Assembly: GCF_000769405.2 (NCBI RefSeq)
Contig: NZ_CP053439.1
Coordinates: forward strand, 3,840,001 to 3,904,000
Length of the DNA stretch: 64,000 nucleotides
From: Rhizobium brockwellii
GTDB lineage: Bacteria > Pseudomonadota > Alphaproteobacteria > Rhizobiales > Rhizobiaceae
Direction of reading: 5' to 3'
A model generated the notes under the pieces. That model did no database searches. It saw only the letters and a program-made list of their open reading frames with translations, and was not told the origin of the DNA. The position numbers and the translations under genes are program-made. Position 1 is the stretch's first letter. Every line of letters begins with the position of its first letter. Shown one piece after another: positions 25,556 through 35,809 of this stretch.

Positions 25556-26268
25556 TAGGCCCGCAACCCAGTGTCCCGTGCCGAAATCAGCTTGTGCAGA
25601 TGCACCATCATACCGGCGGCGAAAAGCGGCGTCAGAAGATTGACGAATGGAATCGCTAGAAAGAGCGCGATCATCAGCCCGCCGAGAAAGACGGTGGAGG
25701 CGTGCTTGGCGCGGAAGAGCCGCGCCTCATCAGGCGAACGGGAGCGCATAGCCGCAAACTCGAAGAATTCCCGTCCGAGCAGGTAGCCGTTCACCAGAAA
25801 GAACGCGACCAGATTGACGCCGGGGATGAACAGCAGCAACAATGCCACGATATTGCCGAGGATCACCACGCCGAGGAACTTGATCGAGCTTGCCATCGCC
25901 GGACCGAGCGGCATGGCGGTCCCAGGCGCGTCCTTGGGATAGTCGCGCTTTTCGATGACATCGGCGACATCGTCGAGAAACAGGCCGGCGATCAACGCCG
26001 TGACCGGCGACAGCAGCAGCGCCAGCATCAGCGCAAGGCCGATACCGGCAAGGATCGCGAAGAGGAAAGCGAACCACCCCGCCCAATCCGGCATATCGGG
26101 AAAGAAACTCGTGAGCCAGGGAAAAAGGAAGGCCATGAAGGCCCCGCGCAACGCGAACCAGAGGCCGACCAGCACGAGGATCGTCAGGCCGAGCACTTTC
26201 CAGAAGACAGAACGTGTTTCCGATGCGAACAGATTGGCGAGCGATAGTCGAGCGGCGTCAAGAATCAT
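25555..26268 (-). CDS. EI24/CysZ-like membrane protein
   Basis: A 237-residue inner-membrane protein with about five or six hydrophobic segments and the DUF540/EI24 pattern seen in CysZ-type sulfate permeases (FLFPWLTSFFPDMP, VNLVAFFLVNGYLLGREFFE, IPFVNLLTPLFAAGMMVHLH). Sulfate transport is suggested by the family but not shown, and no cys genes are nearby. The TAG stop lies at the edge of the palindromic element. The start is divergent from the RpiR gene. Confidence 0.82.
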   Translation of the reverse strand: MILDAARLSLANLFASETRSVFWKVLGLTILVLVGLWFALRGAFMAFLFPWLTSFFPDMPDWAGWFAFLFAILAGIGLALMLALLLSPVTALIAGLFLDDVADVIEKRDYPKDAPGTAMPLGPAMASSIKFLGVVILGNIVALLLLFIPGVNLVAFFLVNGYLLGREFFEFAAMRSRSPDEARLFRAKHASTVFLGGLMIALFLAIPFVNLLTPLFAAGMMVHLHKLISARDTGLRA

Positions 26269-26355
26269 GTCTCTGGCGTCTCCGGTTGCCCGAAGATGTA
26301 GGAAAGGCAGAGGCTATCGACAAGAGAGAATAAAATTGCATTCTGTAATAGAAAA

Positions 26356-26383
26356 CTTGTCGAAAACCGAATGCTAATATAAT
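26356..26383 (+). promoter_or_regulatory. Possible sigma-70 promoter of the RpiR gene
   Basis: CTTGTC (26356-26361), 16 bases, TATAAT (26378-26383), in the most AT-rich part of the EI24/RpiR gap. A wide dyad GCATTC...GAATGC spans it. Only weakly supported. Confidence 0.35.
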
Positions 26384-26504
26384 ATTGTGACGCATCTAAA
26401 AATACGCATGGGCCTGAGAAGCAGCTTCCGAGAATAGTTGCAAAGACAAGGGGCGCAGCAGCGCACCCACGGAACGCCTCTGAGGGAAGACGGGGGAGGC
26501 TGAT

Positions 26505-27359
26505 GTGGAAGACTTTGTGCACAAACTCAGGCAATACGCAAAAACCGGCACGCCGGCGGAACGTCGTATCGCGAAATATTTCACCGAACACCTGAACGAC
26601 CTGCCGTTCGAGACGGCTGCGTCCGTCGCCGACAGGCTGGATCTTTCGCCGATGACCGTCGGGCGCTTCCTGCGCGCGCTCGGCTACCAGGGATTGGACA
26701 GCGTCAAGGTCGAGATTCGCGAGACCGTGACGACATCGCCGGCGCAATTGCAGAGCGCCATGAGCGAGCTGCATGCGGACGCCGCCGAGGGCAAACCGCT
26801 CGCCGTGCTGGTTGCCGAACAGATCCAGGCCCTCCATCATATCTATCATCTGACGGCGCAGCCGCACTGGTCGGAAGCCGTCAGTTTGATCAGCACTGCC
26901 CGCGAAGTGTCGATCGCCACGCATGCGCGGCTCTCAAGCCTGGCCAATCATTTCTGCCAGCGGCTGACGCAAGCCCGCGACGGCGTGCGTACGCTCGACG
27001 CCGCCGACAACCGTTTTGCAGAACTCTTCGCCCGGCTGGCGGTCGACGACGCGCTGCTCGTCATCATCGACTGTCGCCGCTTCGCCAAGGCACGGCTGCT
27101 TGCCAGAACGGCGCGGCGCTATGGCTACAAGGTCGTGCTCATTTCACCACAGCAAGCGGACTGGATGGCGGACCAGTCGAACGTCATGCTGCCCTTGCCG
27201 CCCGCTCGCGCCCCCGATCTTGACAACCTTCCGCCGCTGATCGCGCTGCTCGACTGCCTGTCGGAATCCGTCATCCTCCAAGTCGGAGAGGAGGCGGCAC
27301 TTCGCCGCCGCCGCATGATGGAATTTGCAACCGTCCTCGGCGAGACGGCAAACCACTAA
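26505..27359 (+). CDS. MurR/RpiR family transcriptional regulator
   Basis: A 284-residue regulator. The N-terminal HTH_6 domain is clear (GTPAERRIAKYFTEHLNDLP, then ETAASVADRLDLSPMTVGRF). A C-terminal SIS sugar-phosphate-binding domain covers about 120-250 (AVSLISTAREVSIATHARLS, DDALLVIIDCRRFAKARLLA, YKVVLIS). GTG 26505 has GGGAGG six bases upstream; the ATG two bases earlier is out of frame. It is transcribed toward the polyol operon, separated by repeats. Sugar-phosphate sensing is typical; the target is not evident. Confidence 0.9.
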   Translation: MEDFVHKLRQYAKTGTPAERRIAKYFTEHLNDLPFETAASVADRLDLSPMTVGRFLRALGYQGLDSVKVEIRETVTTSPAQLQSAMSELHADAAEGKPLAVLVAEQIQALHHIYHLTAQPHWSEAVSLISTAREVSIATHARLSSLANHFCQRLTQARDGVRTLDAADNRFAELFARLAVDDALLVIIDCRRFAKARLLARTARRYGYKVVLISPQQADWMADQSNVMLPLPPARAPDLDNLPPLIALLDCLSESVILQVGEEAALRRRRMMEFATVLGETANH

Positions 27360-27371
27360 TTTAAAAGGCCA

Positions 27372-27420
27372 GCGCATAACCCCAAAAATCGGAATCGATT
27401 GCCGGAAAGGATTATGCGCA
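27372..27420. repeat. GCGCATAA palindromic repeat, copy 1
   Basis: Outer arms GCGCATAA and TTATGCGC enclose CCCCAAAAATCGG and CCGGAAAGG. The same element, better conserved inside, is at 54191-54239. It lies just after the RpiR stop and could act as a terminator. Confidence 0.75.
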
Positions 27421-27443
27421 GATTCAAAATGATGGAGCGTCCT

Positions 27444-27547
27444 TAGAGCAATTCCAGCAAAAGTGCGAAGCGGTTTTGCGTCCGGAATTACGTAAAAACA
27501 AAGAGATAGAGCATTTCCGTGATTCGGAGAAAAACGGAAACGCTCTA
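27444..27547. repeat. Double palindromic rhizobial repeat
   Basis: Unit one pairs CAATTCC and CAAAA with TTTTGC and GGAATTAC (about 27449-27491). Unit two pairs TAGAGCATTTCCGT (27507-27520) with ACGGAAACGCTCTA (27534-27547), one mismatch. This tandem arrangement is frequent in Rhizobium intergenic DNA. It ends nine bases from the kinase stop codon. Confidence 0.8.
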
Positions 27548-27556
27548 GGCGGCGCC

Positions 27557-29143
27557 CTATTGCATCGTTTCCAATTCGGCGCGGTGCCGGTGCATGGCAA
27601 GAAGACGGCTGTAGTCGCGGTCGTAGAGCGCCTGCTTCGCCTTGTTGGGAAGCCGTTCGTCGGCGCCCGGATACATCGCCTCGCCGGCCGCCGCCAGATC
27701 CTTGTACAAGCCGCAGGCGACGGAGGCTGCGATTGCCGTGCCGAGCAGCACCGCTTCGTTCATCTTCGGCACCACGACCTTGCAGCCGGTCGCATCGCTA
27801 TAAAGCTCCATCAGCACCGGGTTTTTCACGTGTCCGCCGGCGATATGCAGCGTATCGGTCATGTAACCGTATTCCTTCATCATTTCCAGGATATGGCGGA
27901 TGCCGAGCGCAATCCCCACCGCAGAACGCCAATAAAGCGCGCAAAGCCCGTCGAAGGAGGTATCGAGCGTCAGTCCGCTGACGACGCCGACCGCATGCGG
28001 ATCGGCGAGCGGCGAACGGTTGCCATGGAAATCCGGTAGCACGAAGATCCGCGCACCGAAGGCAGCGCCCTCCTCGGCCCGCAATTCGGCGATGCGCGCG
28101 ACGATCCTCTGATGCAGCGCCGCCGTCGGCTCACCGCCGGCCGCATGCATGCGCACGATGTGGTCGAGCAGCGCGCCGGTCGCCGATTGCCCGGCCTCCA
28201 CCAGCCAGGACTGCGGGAAGACAGCCTCGTAATAGGGACCCCACATGCCATGGCTCGGCTTGCGCTCCCGCGAGAAGGTAACGATGCAGCTCGACGTGCC
28301 GGCAATCAGCGCCAGCTGATGCTCGCGTTTGACAGGATCTGGGGCATAGCCGCCGAGCGCGCCGAGTGCACCGGCATAGGCGTCAATCATCCCGGCCGCG
28401 ACATGGCAGTCCACAGTCAGTCCTAGCGCTTCCGCCGCTTCCTCGGTCAGCCGGCCGAGGCTGTCTCCGACGGGCGTGGTCTCATCCGGCAGGTTGCCGC
28501 GCGCCTGAAGGTCATCGAGGCCGATCCGCTCCAGGAAGTCTTGCTGCCAGCCCTTTTCGAGATGGGCAAGATAGTTCCATTTCGCCGTCAGCGTGCAGCG
28601 CGAACGGGCGGGCGATCCGGTCGATTTCCACGTCATGAAATCGGCGAGATCGAAGAAGTAGCCGGCCTTTTCCCATGTGGCGGGCAGCTTCGTCTTCAGC
28701 CACATCAGCTTCGGCATCTGCATTTCCGGCGACATCACGTGGCCGGAATGTTCGAGCACCCTGTGCTCTGTCGCCGTGCAGAAATCGGCTTCCGTCAGCG
28801 CCCGGTGATCGAGCCAGACGATCGTGTCGAAACGCCTCTCGCCACCTGTGGAAACGCTGAGCTGCCGGCCCTCGAGGTCACGGACGACGAGCGAACAGGT
28901 GGCGTCGAAGCCGATCGCTCCGACCGCCGCGGCGGCGATGCCGGATTGCTCCATCGCCCTGCGCACTGCCGTGCAGGCGGCCGACCAGATGTCTTCGGAA
29001 TCATGCTCGGCATGGTTTTCGCGCGGCCGGTTCATCACGATCGGATGCTCGGCCTTGGCGAGCAATCGGCCGCGTGCGTCGAAGACGCCGGCGCGTGCGC
29101 TGCCGGTGCCGATATCCACCGCAACCACGTGATCCCGCATCAA
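27557..29143 (-). CDS. FGGY-family pentulose kinase
   Basis: Phosphorylates a ketopentose or related sugar with ATP in the cytoplasm. The 528 residues show the FGGY phosphate-1 motif DIGTGSARAGVFD (10-22), the substrate-binding GMIDAYAGALGALGG, the AGTSSCIV segment and C-terminal IAGGHVKNPVLMELYSDATG. Length and motifs fit the pentulose (D-ribulose) kinase subgroup more than xylulokinase. It is the last gene of the polyol operon and overlaps the HAD phosphatase gene by 4 bp. It probably phosphorylates a ketose made by the mtlK dehydrogenase; the sugar is inferred, not seen. Confidence 0.9.
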   Translation of the reverse strand: MMRDHVVAVDIGTGSARAGVFDARGRLLAKAEHPIVMNRPRENHAEHDSEDIWSAACTAVRRAMEQSGIAAAAVGAIGFDATCSLVVRDLEGRQLSVSTGGERRFDTIVWLDHRALTEADFCTATEHRVLEHSGHVMSPEMQMPKLMWLKTKLPATWEKAGYFFDLADFMTWKSTGSPARSRCTLTAKWNYLAHLEKGWQQDFLERIGLDDLQARGNLPDETTPVGDSLGRLTEEAAEALGLTVDCHVAAGMIDAYAGALGALGGYAPDPVKREHQLALIAGTSSCIVTFSRERKPSHGMWGPYYEAVFPQSWLVEAGQSATGALLDHIVRMHAAGGEPTAALHQRIVARIAELRAEEGAAFGARIFVLPDFHGNRSPLADPHAVGVVSGLTLDTSFDGLCALYWRSAVGIALGIRHILEMMKEYGYMTDTLHIAGGHVKNPVLMELYSDATGCKVVVPKMNEAVLLGTAIAASVACGLYKDLAAAGEAMYPGADERLPNKAKQALYDRDYSRLLAMHRHRAELETMQ

Positions 29144-29829
29144 GTCTTGGTCCCGTCCAGCTTATGGTTGCGGACAAGGTGTATCAAATCCGGCATGGCG
29201 TCAAACACCACTTCCGGCGAAAGGCGGTCGAGTTCGGCGCGATATCCGGCGAAATTGGCGTGTGATCCGCCGGTGAAGGCAAAGACCGTCATGCCTGCCG
29301 CCTTGGCGGCGGCAATGCCGGCCGGACTGTCTTCGACGACAAGGCAATGAGCCGGCGACACTTGCATTTCACGCGCCGCATGCAGGAAGAGATCGGGCGC
29401 CGGCTTGCCGCGCTTGACCATCGTCGCACTGAAGATGTCGGGCAGCTTGTCGAGAAGTCCGGTCACCGACAGCGACAGCCGGATTCGTTCCATCTGGCTG
29501 GACGAGGCTACGCAGCAGCGAACGCCAAGCCCGTCGATCGCCGCGGCGACACCGTCGATCGGCTTCAGTTCCGTGCGAAAACGGGCGTAGAGTTCGATAC
29601 GGATACGCTCGAGGAATTCCTCGTCGGCATGGACGTTGAATTCGGTTTCCAGCGTATCGATGAGGGTCGACAGGCTGCGGCCAAGAAAACGCTCATAGGC
29701 CTGGTCCTCGGTGATCGAAACGCCGAGATCGTTCATCGCCCCGACGAGCACGCTGATCGAGATCGGCTCGCTGTCGACGAGTACGCCATCGCAATCGAAG
29801 ATCACCAGCCGTGTTTCAGCATCAGCCAT
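29140..29829 (-). CDS. HAD family hydrolase (sugar phosphatase-like)
   Basis: A 229-residue HAD phosphatase of the beta-phosphoglucomutase/YniC type. The nucleophile motif is VIFDCDGVLVDSEP with the DxD pair, motif II is in CCVASSSQ, motif III is KRGKPAPDLFL and motif IV VVEDSPAGI. Members cleave small sugar phosphates. Sitting between the polyol dehydrogenase and kinase genes, it may remove a toxic or dead-end sugar phosphate; this is inference. Confidence 0.88.
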   Translation of the reverse strand: MADAETRLVIFDCDGVLVDSEPISISVLVGAMNDLGVSITEDQAYERFLGRSLSTLIDTLETEFNVHADEEFLERIRIELYARFRTELKPIDGVAAAIDGLGVRCCVASSSQMERIRLSLSVTGLLDKLPDIFSATMVKRGKPAPDLFLHAAREMQVSPAHCLVVEDSPAGIAAAKAAGMTVFAFTGGSHANFAGYRAELDRLSPEVVFDAMPDLIHLVRNHKLDGTKT

Positions 29830-29925
29830 GCAAGACCCAACCTGAGTTCAATTCGGACGCGTTACCGTCCCGCTTCACTCGCAAGGCCGGATGAATGGCG
29901 GCAGTAGATACCGCCACCGGATTCC

Positions 29926-31407
29926 TTACACTGCGAGCTTGCCGTCGAGATAGAGCTGCAGCGTCTCCCGCGTGCCCTTTTCCCACAGGCTTTTGAGAGC
30001 ATAAGCGAAACGCTTGCGGAAAAGTTCGGACTTCGCCACTTCGCCGAAAATATCGTCGAAAACGAGGAAGGCGGCCGGATCGTCCTTGGCTTTCAACGCC
30101 GCCGCGTGCAGGCGCTCGGCGCTCGCGTCGTTGAAGACGATATCCTTGCCGCTGTCGGTCTTGCCAGCGAAATAACGGCACCAGAGTGCTGAAACCAGCG
30201 CTAGGCCGACGACGTCCCTGCCCTGACGCAGATTGTCGAGCGTCGATGGCAGGATGAATTTCGGTTGGCGGTTGGAGCCGTCCTGCGCCAGACGTGGAAT
30301 GGTGTCGGCAATCTTCGGATTGAGCAGGCGGTGTTCGATCAGCTCGAAATAATCCGTCAGCGACGTGTTCGGCACCGGCGGCACGATCGGGATGATCTCG
30401 TCTTTCTCAAGCTTGGCGAGGAAGGCGCGGATCAACGGGTCTTCCATGGAATCATGAACGAAATGAATGTCCATCAGCGCCGCCGGATAGGCGATCGCGG
30501 CATGCCCGCCGTTGAGGATGCGGATCTTCATATGCTCGTAAGGCGTGACATCGGCAACGAAGGTGACGCCGACCTTTTCCAGCGCCGGCCGGCCGGCGGT
30601 GAATTTATCCTCGAGCACCCATTGCTTGAATTCCTCGCAATAGACCGGCCAACTGTCTTCGATCTCAAAATTGTCCCGGAGGAAATCGACCTCGCGCTGG
30701 CTGGTCGCCGGCGTGATGCGGTCGACCATGCCGTTCGGGAAGGCGACATTCGCCCGGATCCAGTCGGCAAAGGCTGGGTCCGAAAGTGCTGCCGTGCCGA
30801 CGACGGCATTGGCGGTGACGATGCCATTATGGGGAATATTGTCGCAGGACATCACGGTGAAGGGTCCGATGCCCTTGTCCTTGCGCGCCTTCAGGCCGGC
30901 GACGATCAGGCCGAACACCGTCTTCGGCGCGTTGGGATTTTGTCCGTCGGCAGCGATCGCCGGATGGGTCGGATTGAATATGCCTGATGCGTCGATGAAA
31001 TAGCCGCCCTCGGTGATCGTCATCGAGACGATGCGGATCTCGGGATCGGCAAGCTTGGCGATGATCGCAGTGGCATCGCCGACCGGCAGGATGTCGATCA
31101 TCGGCGCCGTGACGCGCGCCGCCGTCTTGTTGTTGTCCTGTTCGACCACCGTCGTCAGGAAATCCTGCGCCGCAAGCTTTTCGCGCATGGCGGCATCCGA
31201 CGGCAGTACACCGGCGCCGACGATCGCCCAGTCGTGATCCGTGCCGGCGTTGAAGAGATCGTCGAGATAGATCGCCTGGTGGGCACGGTGGAAATTGCCG
31301 ACGCCGAAGTGCACGATGCCGGCTTTCAGCGATGCCCTGTCATATCCAGGGATGGCGGCACTGCGCGCCACATCCGAAAGCGTTGCCAGCGATAATTTGC
31401 ACGTCAT
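29926..31407 (-). CDS. mtlK: Mannitol 2-dehydrogenase family protein
   Basis: Oxidises a polyol (mannitol, arabitol or sorbitol type) to the ketose with NAD+. The 493-residue length is that of the polyol-specific long-chain dehydrogenases. The catalytic K-x4-N-x2-H motif is KIRILNGGH; other hallmarks are FGVGNFHRAHQAIYLDDL, NIPHNG and FPNGMVDRITPAT. It lies directly downstream of smoK, as in the S. meliloti smo/mtlK cluster as I recall it, but without smoS between them. Fructose, xylulose or sorbose could be the product. Confidence 0.92.
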   Translation of the reverse strand: MTCKLSLATLSDVARSAAIPGYDRASLKAGIVHFGVGNFHRAHQAIYLDDLFNAGTDHDWAIVGAGVLPSDAAMREKLAAQDFLTTVVEQDNNKTAARVTAPMIDILPVGDATAIIAKLADPEIRIVSMTITEGGYFIDASGIFNPTHPAIAADGQNPNAPKTVFGLIVAGLKARKDKGIGPFTVMSCDNIPHNGIVTANAVVGTAALSDPAFADWIRANVAFPNGMVDRITPATSQREVDFLRDNFEIEDSWPVYCEEFKQWVLEDKFTAGRPALEKVGVTFVADVTPYEHMKIRILNGGHAAIAYPAALMDIHFVHDSMEDPLIRAFLAKLEKDEIIPIVPPVPNTSLTDYFELIEHRLLNPKIADTIPRLAQDGSNRQPKFILPSTLDNLRQGRDVVGLALVSALWCRYFAGKTDSGKDIVFNDASAERLHAAALKAKDDPAAFLVFDDIFGEVAKSELFRKRFAYALKSLWEKGTRETLQLYLDGKLAV

Positions 31408-31491
31408 GTTTCAGTCCTCTTGAAGGTCTTGCCGAGACGGCCGGGCGTCCTCGTCCGGCTCGTATGCCTGCCCCCAGCCCGGCGGCCCGCT

Positions 31492-32490
<999 letters not shown>

Positions 32491-32508
32491 GTTTCTCTCC
32501 CTTTTATG

Positions 32509-33339
32509 TTATTTCACAGCGCCGAAGGTCAGGCCGCGGACGAGTTGTTTCTGGCTGAACCAGCCAAGGATCAGGATCGGCGCGATCGCCATCGTCGATG
32601 CCGCCGACAGCTTGGCGTAGAACAGGCCCTCGGGGCTGGAATAGGAAGCGATGAAGGCCGTCAGCGGCGCCGCCTTCGAGGCGGTGAGATTGAGCGTCCA
32701 GAACGCCTCGTTCCAGGCAAGGATGATGTTCAAAAGCAGCGTCGAGGCAATGCCGGGCACGGCCATCGGTGTCAGCACGTAGACAATCTCCTTCATCAGC
32801 GATGCTCCGTCCATGCGCGCCGCCTCGAGGATCTCGCCGGGAATTTCCTTGAAATAGGTGTAGAGCATCCAGACGATGATCGGCAGGTTGATCAGCGTCA
32901 GCACGATCACCAGGCCGGTGCGCGTGTCGAGCAGGCCAAAATTGCGGAACATCAGATAGATCGGGATCAGCGCGCCCACCGGCGGCATCATCTTGGTCGA
33001 CAGCATCCACATCAGCACGTCCTTGGTCCGCTTGGTCGGCGAAAACGCCATCGCCCAGGCGGCCGGAATAGCGATGATCAGGCCGATCAGCGTCGAGCCG
33101 AAGGAGATGATCACCGAGTTCATGAAGTGGCTGAGATAGTTCGACCGGCTTTGCACCTCCGCATAGTTTTCCGTCGTCCAGTGAAAGAACAGGAACTGCG
33201 GCGGCGAGGCGATGGCGTCGGCTTCCGACTTGAAGCTGGTCAGGAACGTCCACAGGATCGGGAAGAAGATCAGGATGCCGAGCGTCCAGGCGATCGCGGT
33301 GACGATGAGCTTGCGCTGCGTTGTGACTTTTCTGGCCAT
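32509..33339 (-). CDS. smoG: Polyol ABC transporter permease
   Basis: A 276-residue MalG-type inner-membrane permease with about six membrane segments. The EAA motif is EAARMDGASLMKEIVYVLTP, then MAVPGIASTLLLNIILAWNE. The frame stays open to 33534, but ATG 33339 lies one base after the smoF stop (TGA-G-ATG), indicating coupled translation. The periplasmic loop WTTENYAEVQSRSNYLSHFM is of the MalG type. Confidence 0.92.
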   Translation of the reverse strand: MARKVTTQRKLIVTAIAWTLGILIFFPILWTFLTSFKSEADAIASPPQFLFFHWTTENYAEVQSRSNYLSHFMNSVIISFGSTLIGLIIAIPAAWAMAFSPTKRTKDVLMWMLSTKMMPPVGALIPIYLMFRNFGLLDTRTGLVIVLTLINLPIIVWMLYTYFKEIPGEILEAARMDGASLMKEIVYVLTPMAVPGIASTLLLNIILAWNEAFWTLNLTASKAAPLTAFIASYSSPEGLFYAKLSAASTMAIAPILILGWFSQKQLVRGLTFGAVK

Positions 33340-33340
33340 C

Positions 33341-34213
33341 TCAAGCCTCCAGATTCTTGCCGACGAGGCGCACGAGGAAGATCGCGACGATATTGGCGAG
33401 GATAACAGCGACGATGCCGCCGGCCGATGCCCCGCCGATATCGAACTGCAGCAGCGCCTGGGCATAGACGAGATAGGTGAGGTTGGTGCTGTCGGTGCCT
33501 GGCCCGCCATTGGTGGTGACGAGGATTTCGGCAAAGACCGAAAGCAGGAAGATCGTCTGGATCAGTATCACCACGGTGATGGCACGCGCCATGTGCGGCA
33601 GGATGATGTAGATGAACTTCGAGATCGGACCGGCACCGTCCATTTCGGAGGCTTCCTTCTGCTCCTCGTCGAGCGACTGCAGCGCGGTCAGCATGATGAG
33701 GGTGGCAAAGGGCAGCCACTGCCAGGCGACGATCAGAATGACGGAAAACAGCGGCGCATTCGCCAGCCAGTCGACCGGCTGCAGGCCGAGCGCCTTGGCA
33801 AGATGGGCAAACAACCCGTTGACCGGGTTCATGAACATATTCTTCCAGACCAGTGCTGCCACCGTCGGCATGACGAAGAACGGTGCAATCACCAGGATGC
33901 GCACGATGCCCTGGCCGTACATCGGCTGGTCGAGCAGCAGCGCAAAGGCGATGCCGCCGATGACGGTAATCAGCAACACGCCGGCGACGAGCAGCAGCGT
34001 ATTGATCAGCGCGGCGAAGAAAGCCGGATCAGACAGGAAATATTCATAATTCAGGAAACCGACGAAGCTTTCCATGCCGGGGCTGAGCAGATTGTAGTTC
34101 AGCAGCGAGAAATAGATCGTCATCGCCAGCGGGACGATCATCCACGCAAAAAGCAGCAGCACGGAGGGCGCAATCATCAGGCGCGCGGAGGAGCGGGTGT
34201 GTAAGGTTGCCAT
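33341..34213 (-). CDS. smoF: Polyol ABC transporter permease
   Basis: A 290-residue MalF-type permease with about six membrane segments. EAA motif EASEMDGAGPISKFIYIILP, preceded by LQSLDEEQK as usual. The frame is open to 34327, but ATG 34213 gives the expected short cytoplasmic start (MATLHTRSSARLMIAPSVLL). The ribosome site is weak, perhaps compensated by the upstream hairpin region. First permease after smoE. Confidence 0.92.
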   Translation of the reverse strand: MATLHTRSSARLMIAPSVLLLFAWMIVPLAMTIYFSLLNYNLLSPGMESFVGFLNYEYFLSDPAFFAALINTLLLVAGVLLITVIGGIAFALLLDQPMYGQGIVRILVIAPFFVMPTVAALVWKNMFMNPVNGLFAHLAKALGLQPVDWLANAPLFSVILIVAWQWLPFATLIMLTALQSLDEEQKEASEMDGAGPISKFIYIILPHMARAITVVILIQTIFLLSVFAEILVTTNGGPGTDSTNLTYLVYAQALLQFDIGGASAGGIVAVILANIVAIFLVRLVGKNLEA

Positions 34214-34312
34214 GGCAATCACCGATCTGGACTGAAGCGGGGAGCGGCCGCAAGGCAGCTTTGTCTGGGAAAAAGCGGCCGCCGATGCAGTTCGGGCAAT
34301 CGGCGGCCCAGA

Positions 34313-34340
34313 GAGGCGGATTGTCAAGGATCCGCCTCTT
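34313..34340 (-). promoter_or_regulatory. Intercistronic hairpin after smoE
   Basis: AGAGGCGGAT (34313-34322) and ATCCGCCTCT (34331-34340) form a perfect 10-bp stem with an 8-base loop, 12 bases after the smoE stop. No T-run follows on the minus strand. Position matches hairpins that protect the binding-protein mRNA in other sugar transport operons. Confidence 0.65.
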
Positions 34341-34352
34341 GCTCAGGAGGTT

Positions 34353-35663
34353 TTATTTTATGTAGCCGGCCTTGGTCATTTCGCGAGTGGTCAGTTGCTG
34401 GGCTGCCTGCAGGGCCTGGTCAACCGAGAGCTGGCCGGCAAGAGCTGCGGAGAACTGCTGGCCCACCGCCGTGCCGATGCCCTGGAATTCCGGGATCGCC
34501 ACGAACTGGACGCCGACATAGGGAACCGGCTTGACGGTCGGCTTGGTCGGATCGGCCGACTCGATCGAGTCGAGCGTCATCTTGGCGAACGAAGCCGCCT
34601 TCTGGTAGTCCGCATTCGCATAGAGCGATTTGCGCGTGCCAGGAGGTGCATTCAGCCAACCTTCCTTCTCGGCGACGAGGTTGCTGTATTCCTTGCTCGT
34701 TGCCCAGGCGACGAACTTCTGAGCAGCTTCGGCCTTCTGGGTACCTGCCGGGATGGCGAGGCTCCAGGCCCAGAGCCAGTTGCCGCGCTTGCCGAGGCCC
34801 TTGTCCGGGGCGAGCGCGAAGCCGACCTTGTCGGCGACCTGCGACTGCTTCGGATCGGCGACGAAGGAAGCGGCAACCGTTGCGTCGATCCACATGCCGC
34901 ACTTGCCGGTCTGGAAGAGCGCCAGGTTCTCGTTGAAGCCGTTGGAGGAAGCGCCCGGAGGACCGGCATCCTTCATCAGCTTGACGTAGAAGTCGAGCGT
35001 GTCCTTCCATTCGGGCTGGTCGAACTGCGGCTTCCACTTCTCGTCGAACCAGCGTGCGCCAAAGGAATTGGACATGGCCGTCAGGAAGGCCATGTTCTCG
35101 CCCCAGCCGGCCTTGCCGCGCAGGCAGATGCCGTAGATTTCCTTGTCCTTGTTGGTGATCTTGCGGGCAGCGTCCGCAACGAAGTCCCAGGTCGGCGCGT
35201 CGGGCATCTTCAGGCCGGCAGCTTCGAACAGGTCCTTGCGGTACATGACCATCGAGCTTTCACCATAGAACGGCGCAGCATAGAGCTTGCCGTCCACAGT
35301 CAGGCCGCTGCGGATTGCCGGCAGCAGGTCGTCGACGTCGTAGTTGGCGCCGAGATTGTCGAGCGGCAGCAACCAGTCCTGTTTTGCCCAGATCGGAACT
35401 TCATAGGTGCCGATCGTCAGAACGTCGTACTGGCCGCCCTTGGTCGCGATGTCGGTCGTGACCTTCTGGCGCAGCACGTTTTCTTCGAGGGTTACCCATT
35501 CAAGGTCGATGCCGGGATTCTTCGCCTTGAAATCATCCGTCAGCTTCTGCATCCGGATCATGTCGCCGTTGTTCACGGTCGCAATCGTAAGCGTTTCGGC
35601 CGAAGCCATACCGGCAAACGCCAGTGCTGAGCAGGCGCCCAGCAGAAAAGTTCTCAATGTCAT
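34353..35663 (-). CDS. smoE: Polyol ABC transporter substrate-binding protein
   Basis: A 436-residue periplasmic receptor of the sorbitol/mannitol type. The signal peptide runs MTLRTFLLGACSALAFAGMA to cleavage near SAE. Typical family segments are GGQYDVLTIGTYEVPIWAKQ, YGESSMVMYRKDLFEAAGLK and GKCGMWIDATVAASFV. ATG 35663 has GGGAGGAAG upstream and is preferred to 35714. It is the first gene of the smoEFGK-mtlK operon, just downstream of a SorC-type regulator on the same strand. Confidence 0.92.
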   Translation of the reverse strand: MTLRTFLLGACSALAFAGMASAETLTIATVNNGDMIRMQKLTDDFKAKNPGIDLEWVTLEENVLRQKVTTDIATKGGQYDVLTIGTYEVPIWAKQDWLLPLDNLGANYDVDDLLPAIRSGLTVDGKLYAAPFYGESSMVMYRKDLFEAAGLKMPDAPTWDFVADAARKITNKDKEIYGICLRGKAGWGENMAFLTAMSNSFGARWFDEKWKPQFDQPEWKDTLDFYVKLMKDAGPPGASSNGFNENLALFQTGKCGMWIDATVAASFVADPKQSQVADKVGFALAPDKGLGKRGNWLWAWSLAIPAGTQKAEAAQKFVAWATSKEYSNLVAEKEGWLNAPPGTRKSLYANADYQKAASFAKMTLDSIESADPTKPTVKPVPYVGVQFVAIPEFQGIGTAVGQQFSAALAGQLSVDQALQAAQQLTTREMTKAGYIK

Positions 35664-35809
35664 AATCTTCCTCCCAGAAGATGGGGTGTGAGCATTCGCT
35701 TCGCTCATGGGCAATTACTCAACAAACGATAAAGAATGTCAATCGACAATCGTTGCTGCAACGCCGAAGGCGGTAGTGATCCCATTGATTTAACTAGAAT
35801 ATTTTTTGC
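35664..35809 (-). promoter_or_regulatory. Regulator-smoE intergenic region
   Basis: This 146-bp AT-richer gap should hold the smo promoter. CAACAAACGAT and ATCGTTGCTG form a broken dyad around AATGTCAATCGACA (about 35717-35754). It is a plausible site for the adjacent SorC-type regulator. Confidence 0.4.
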
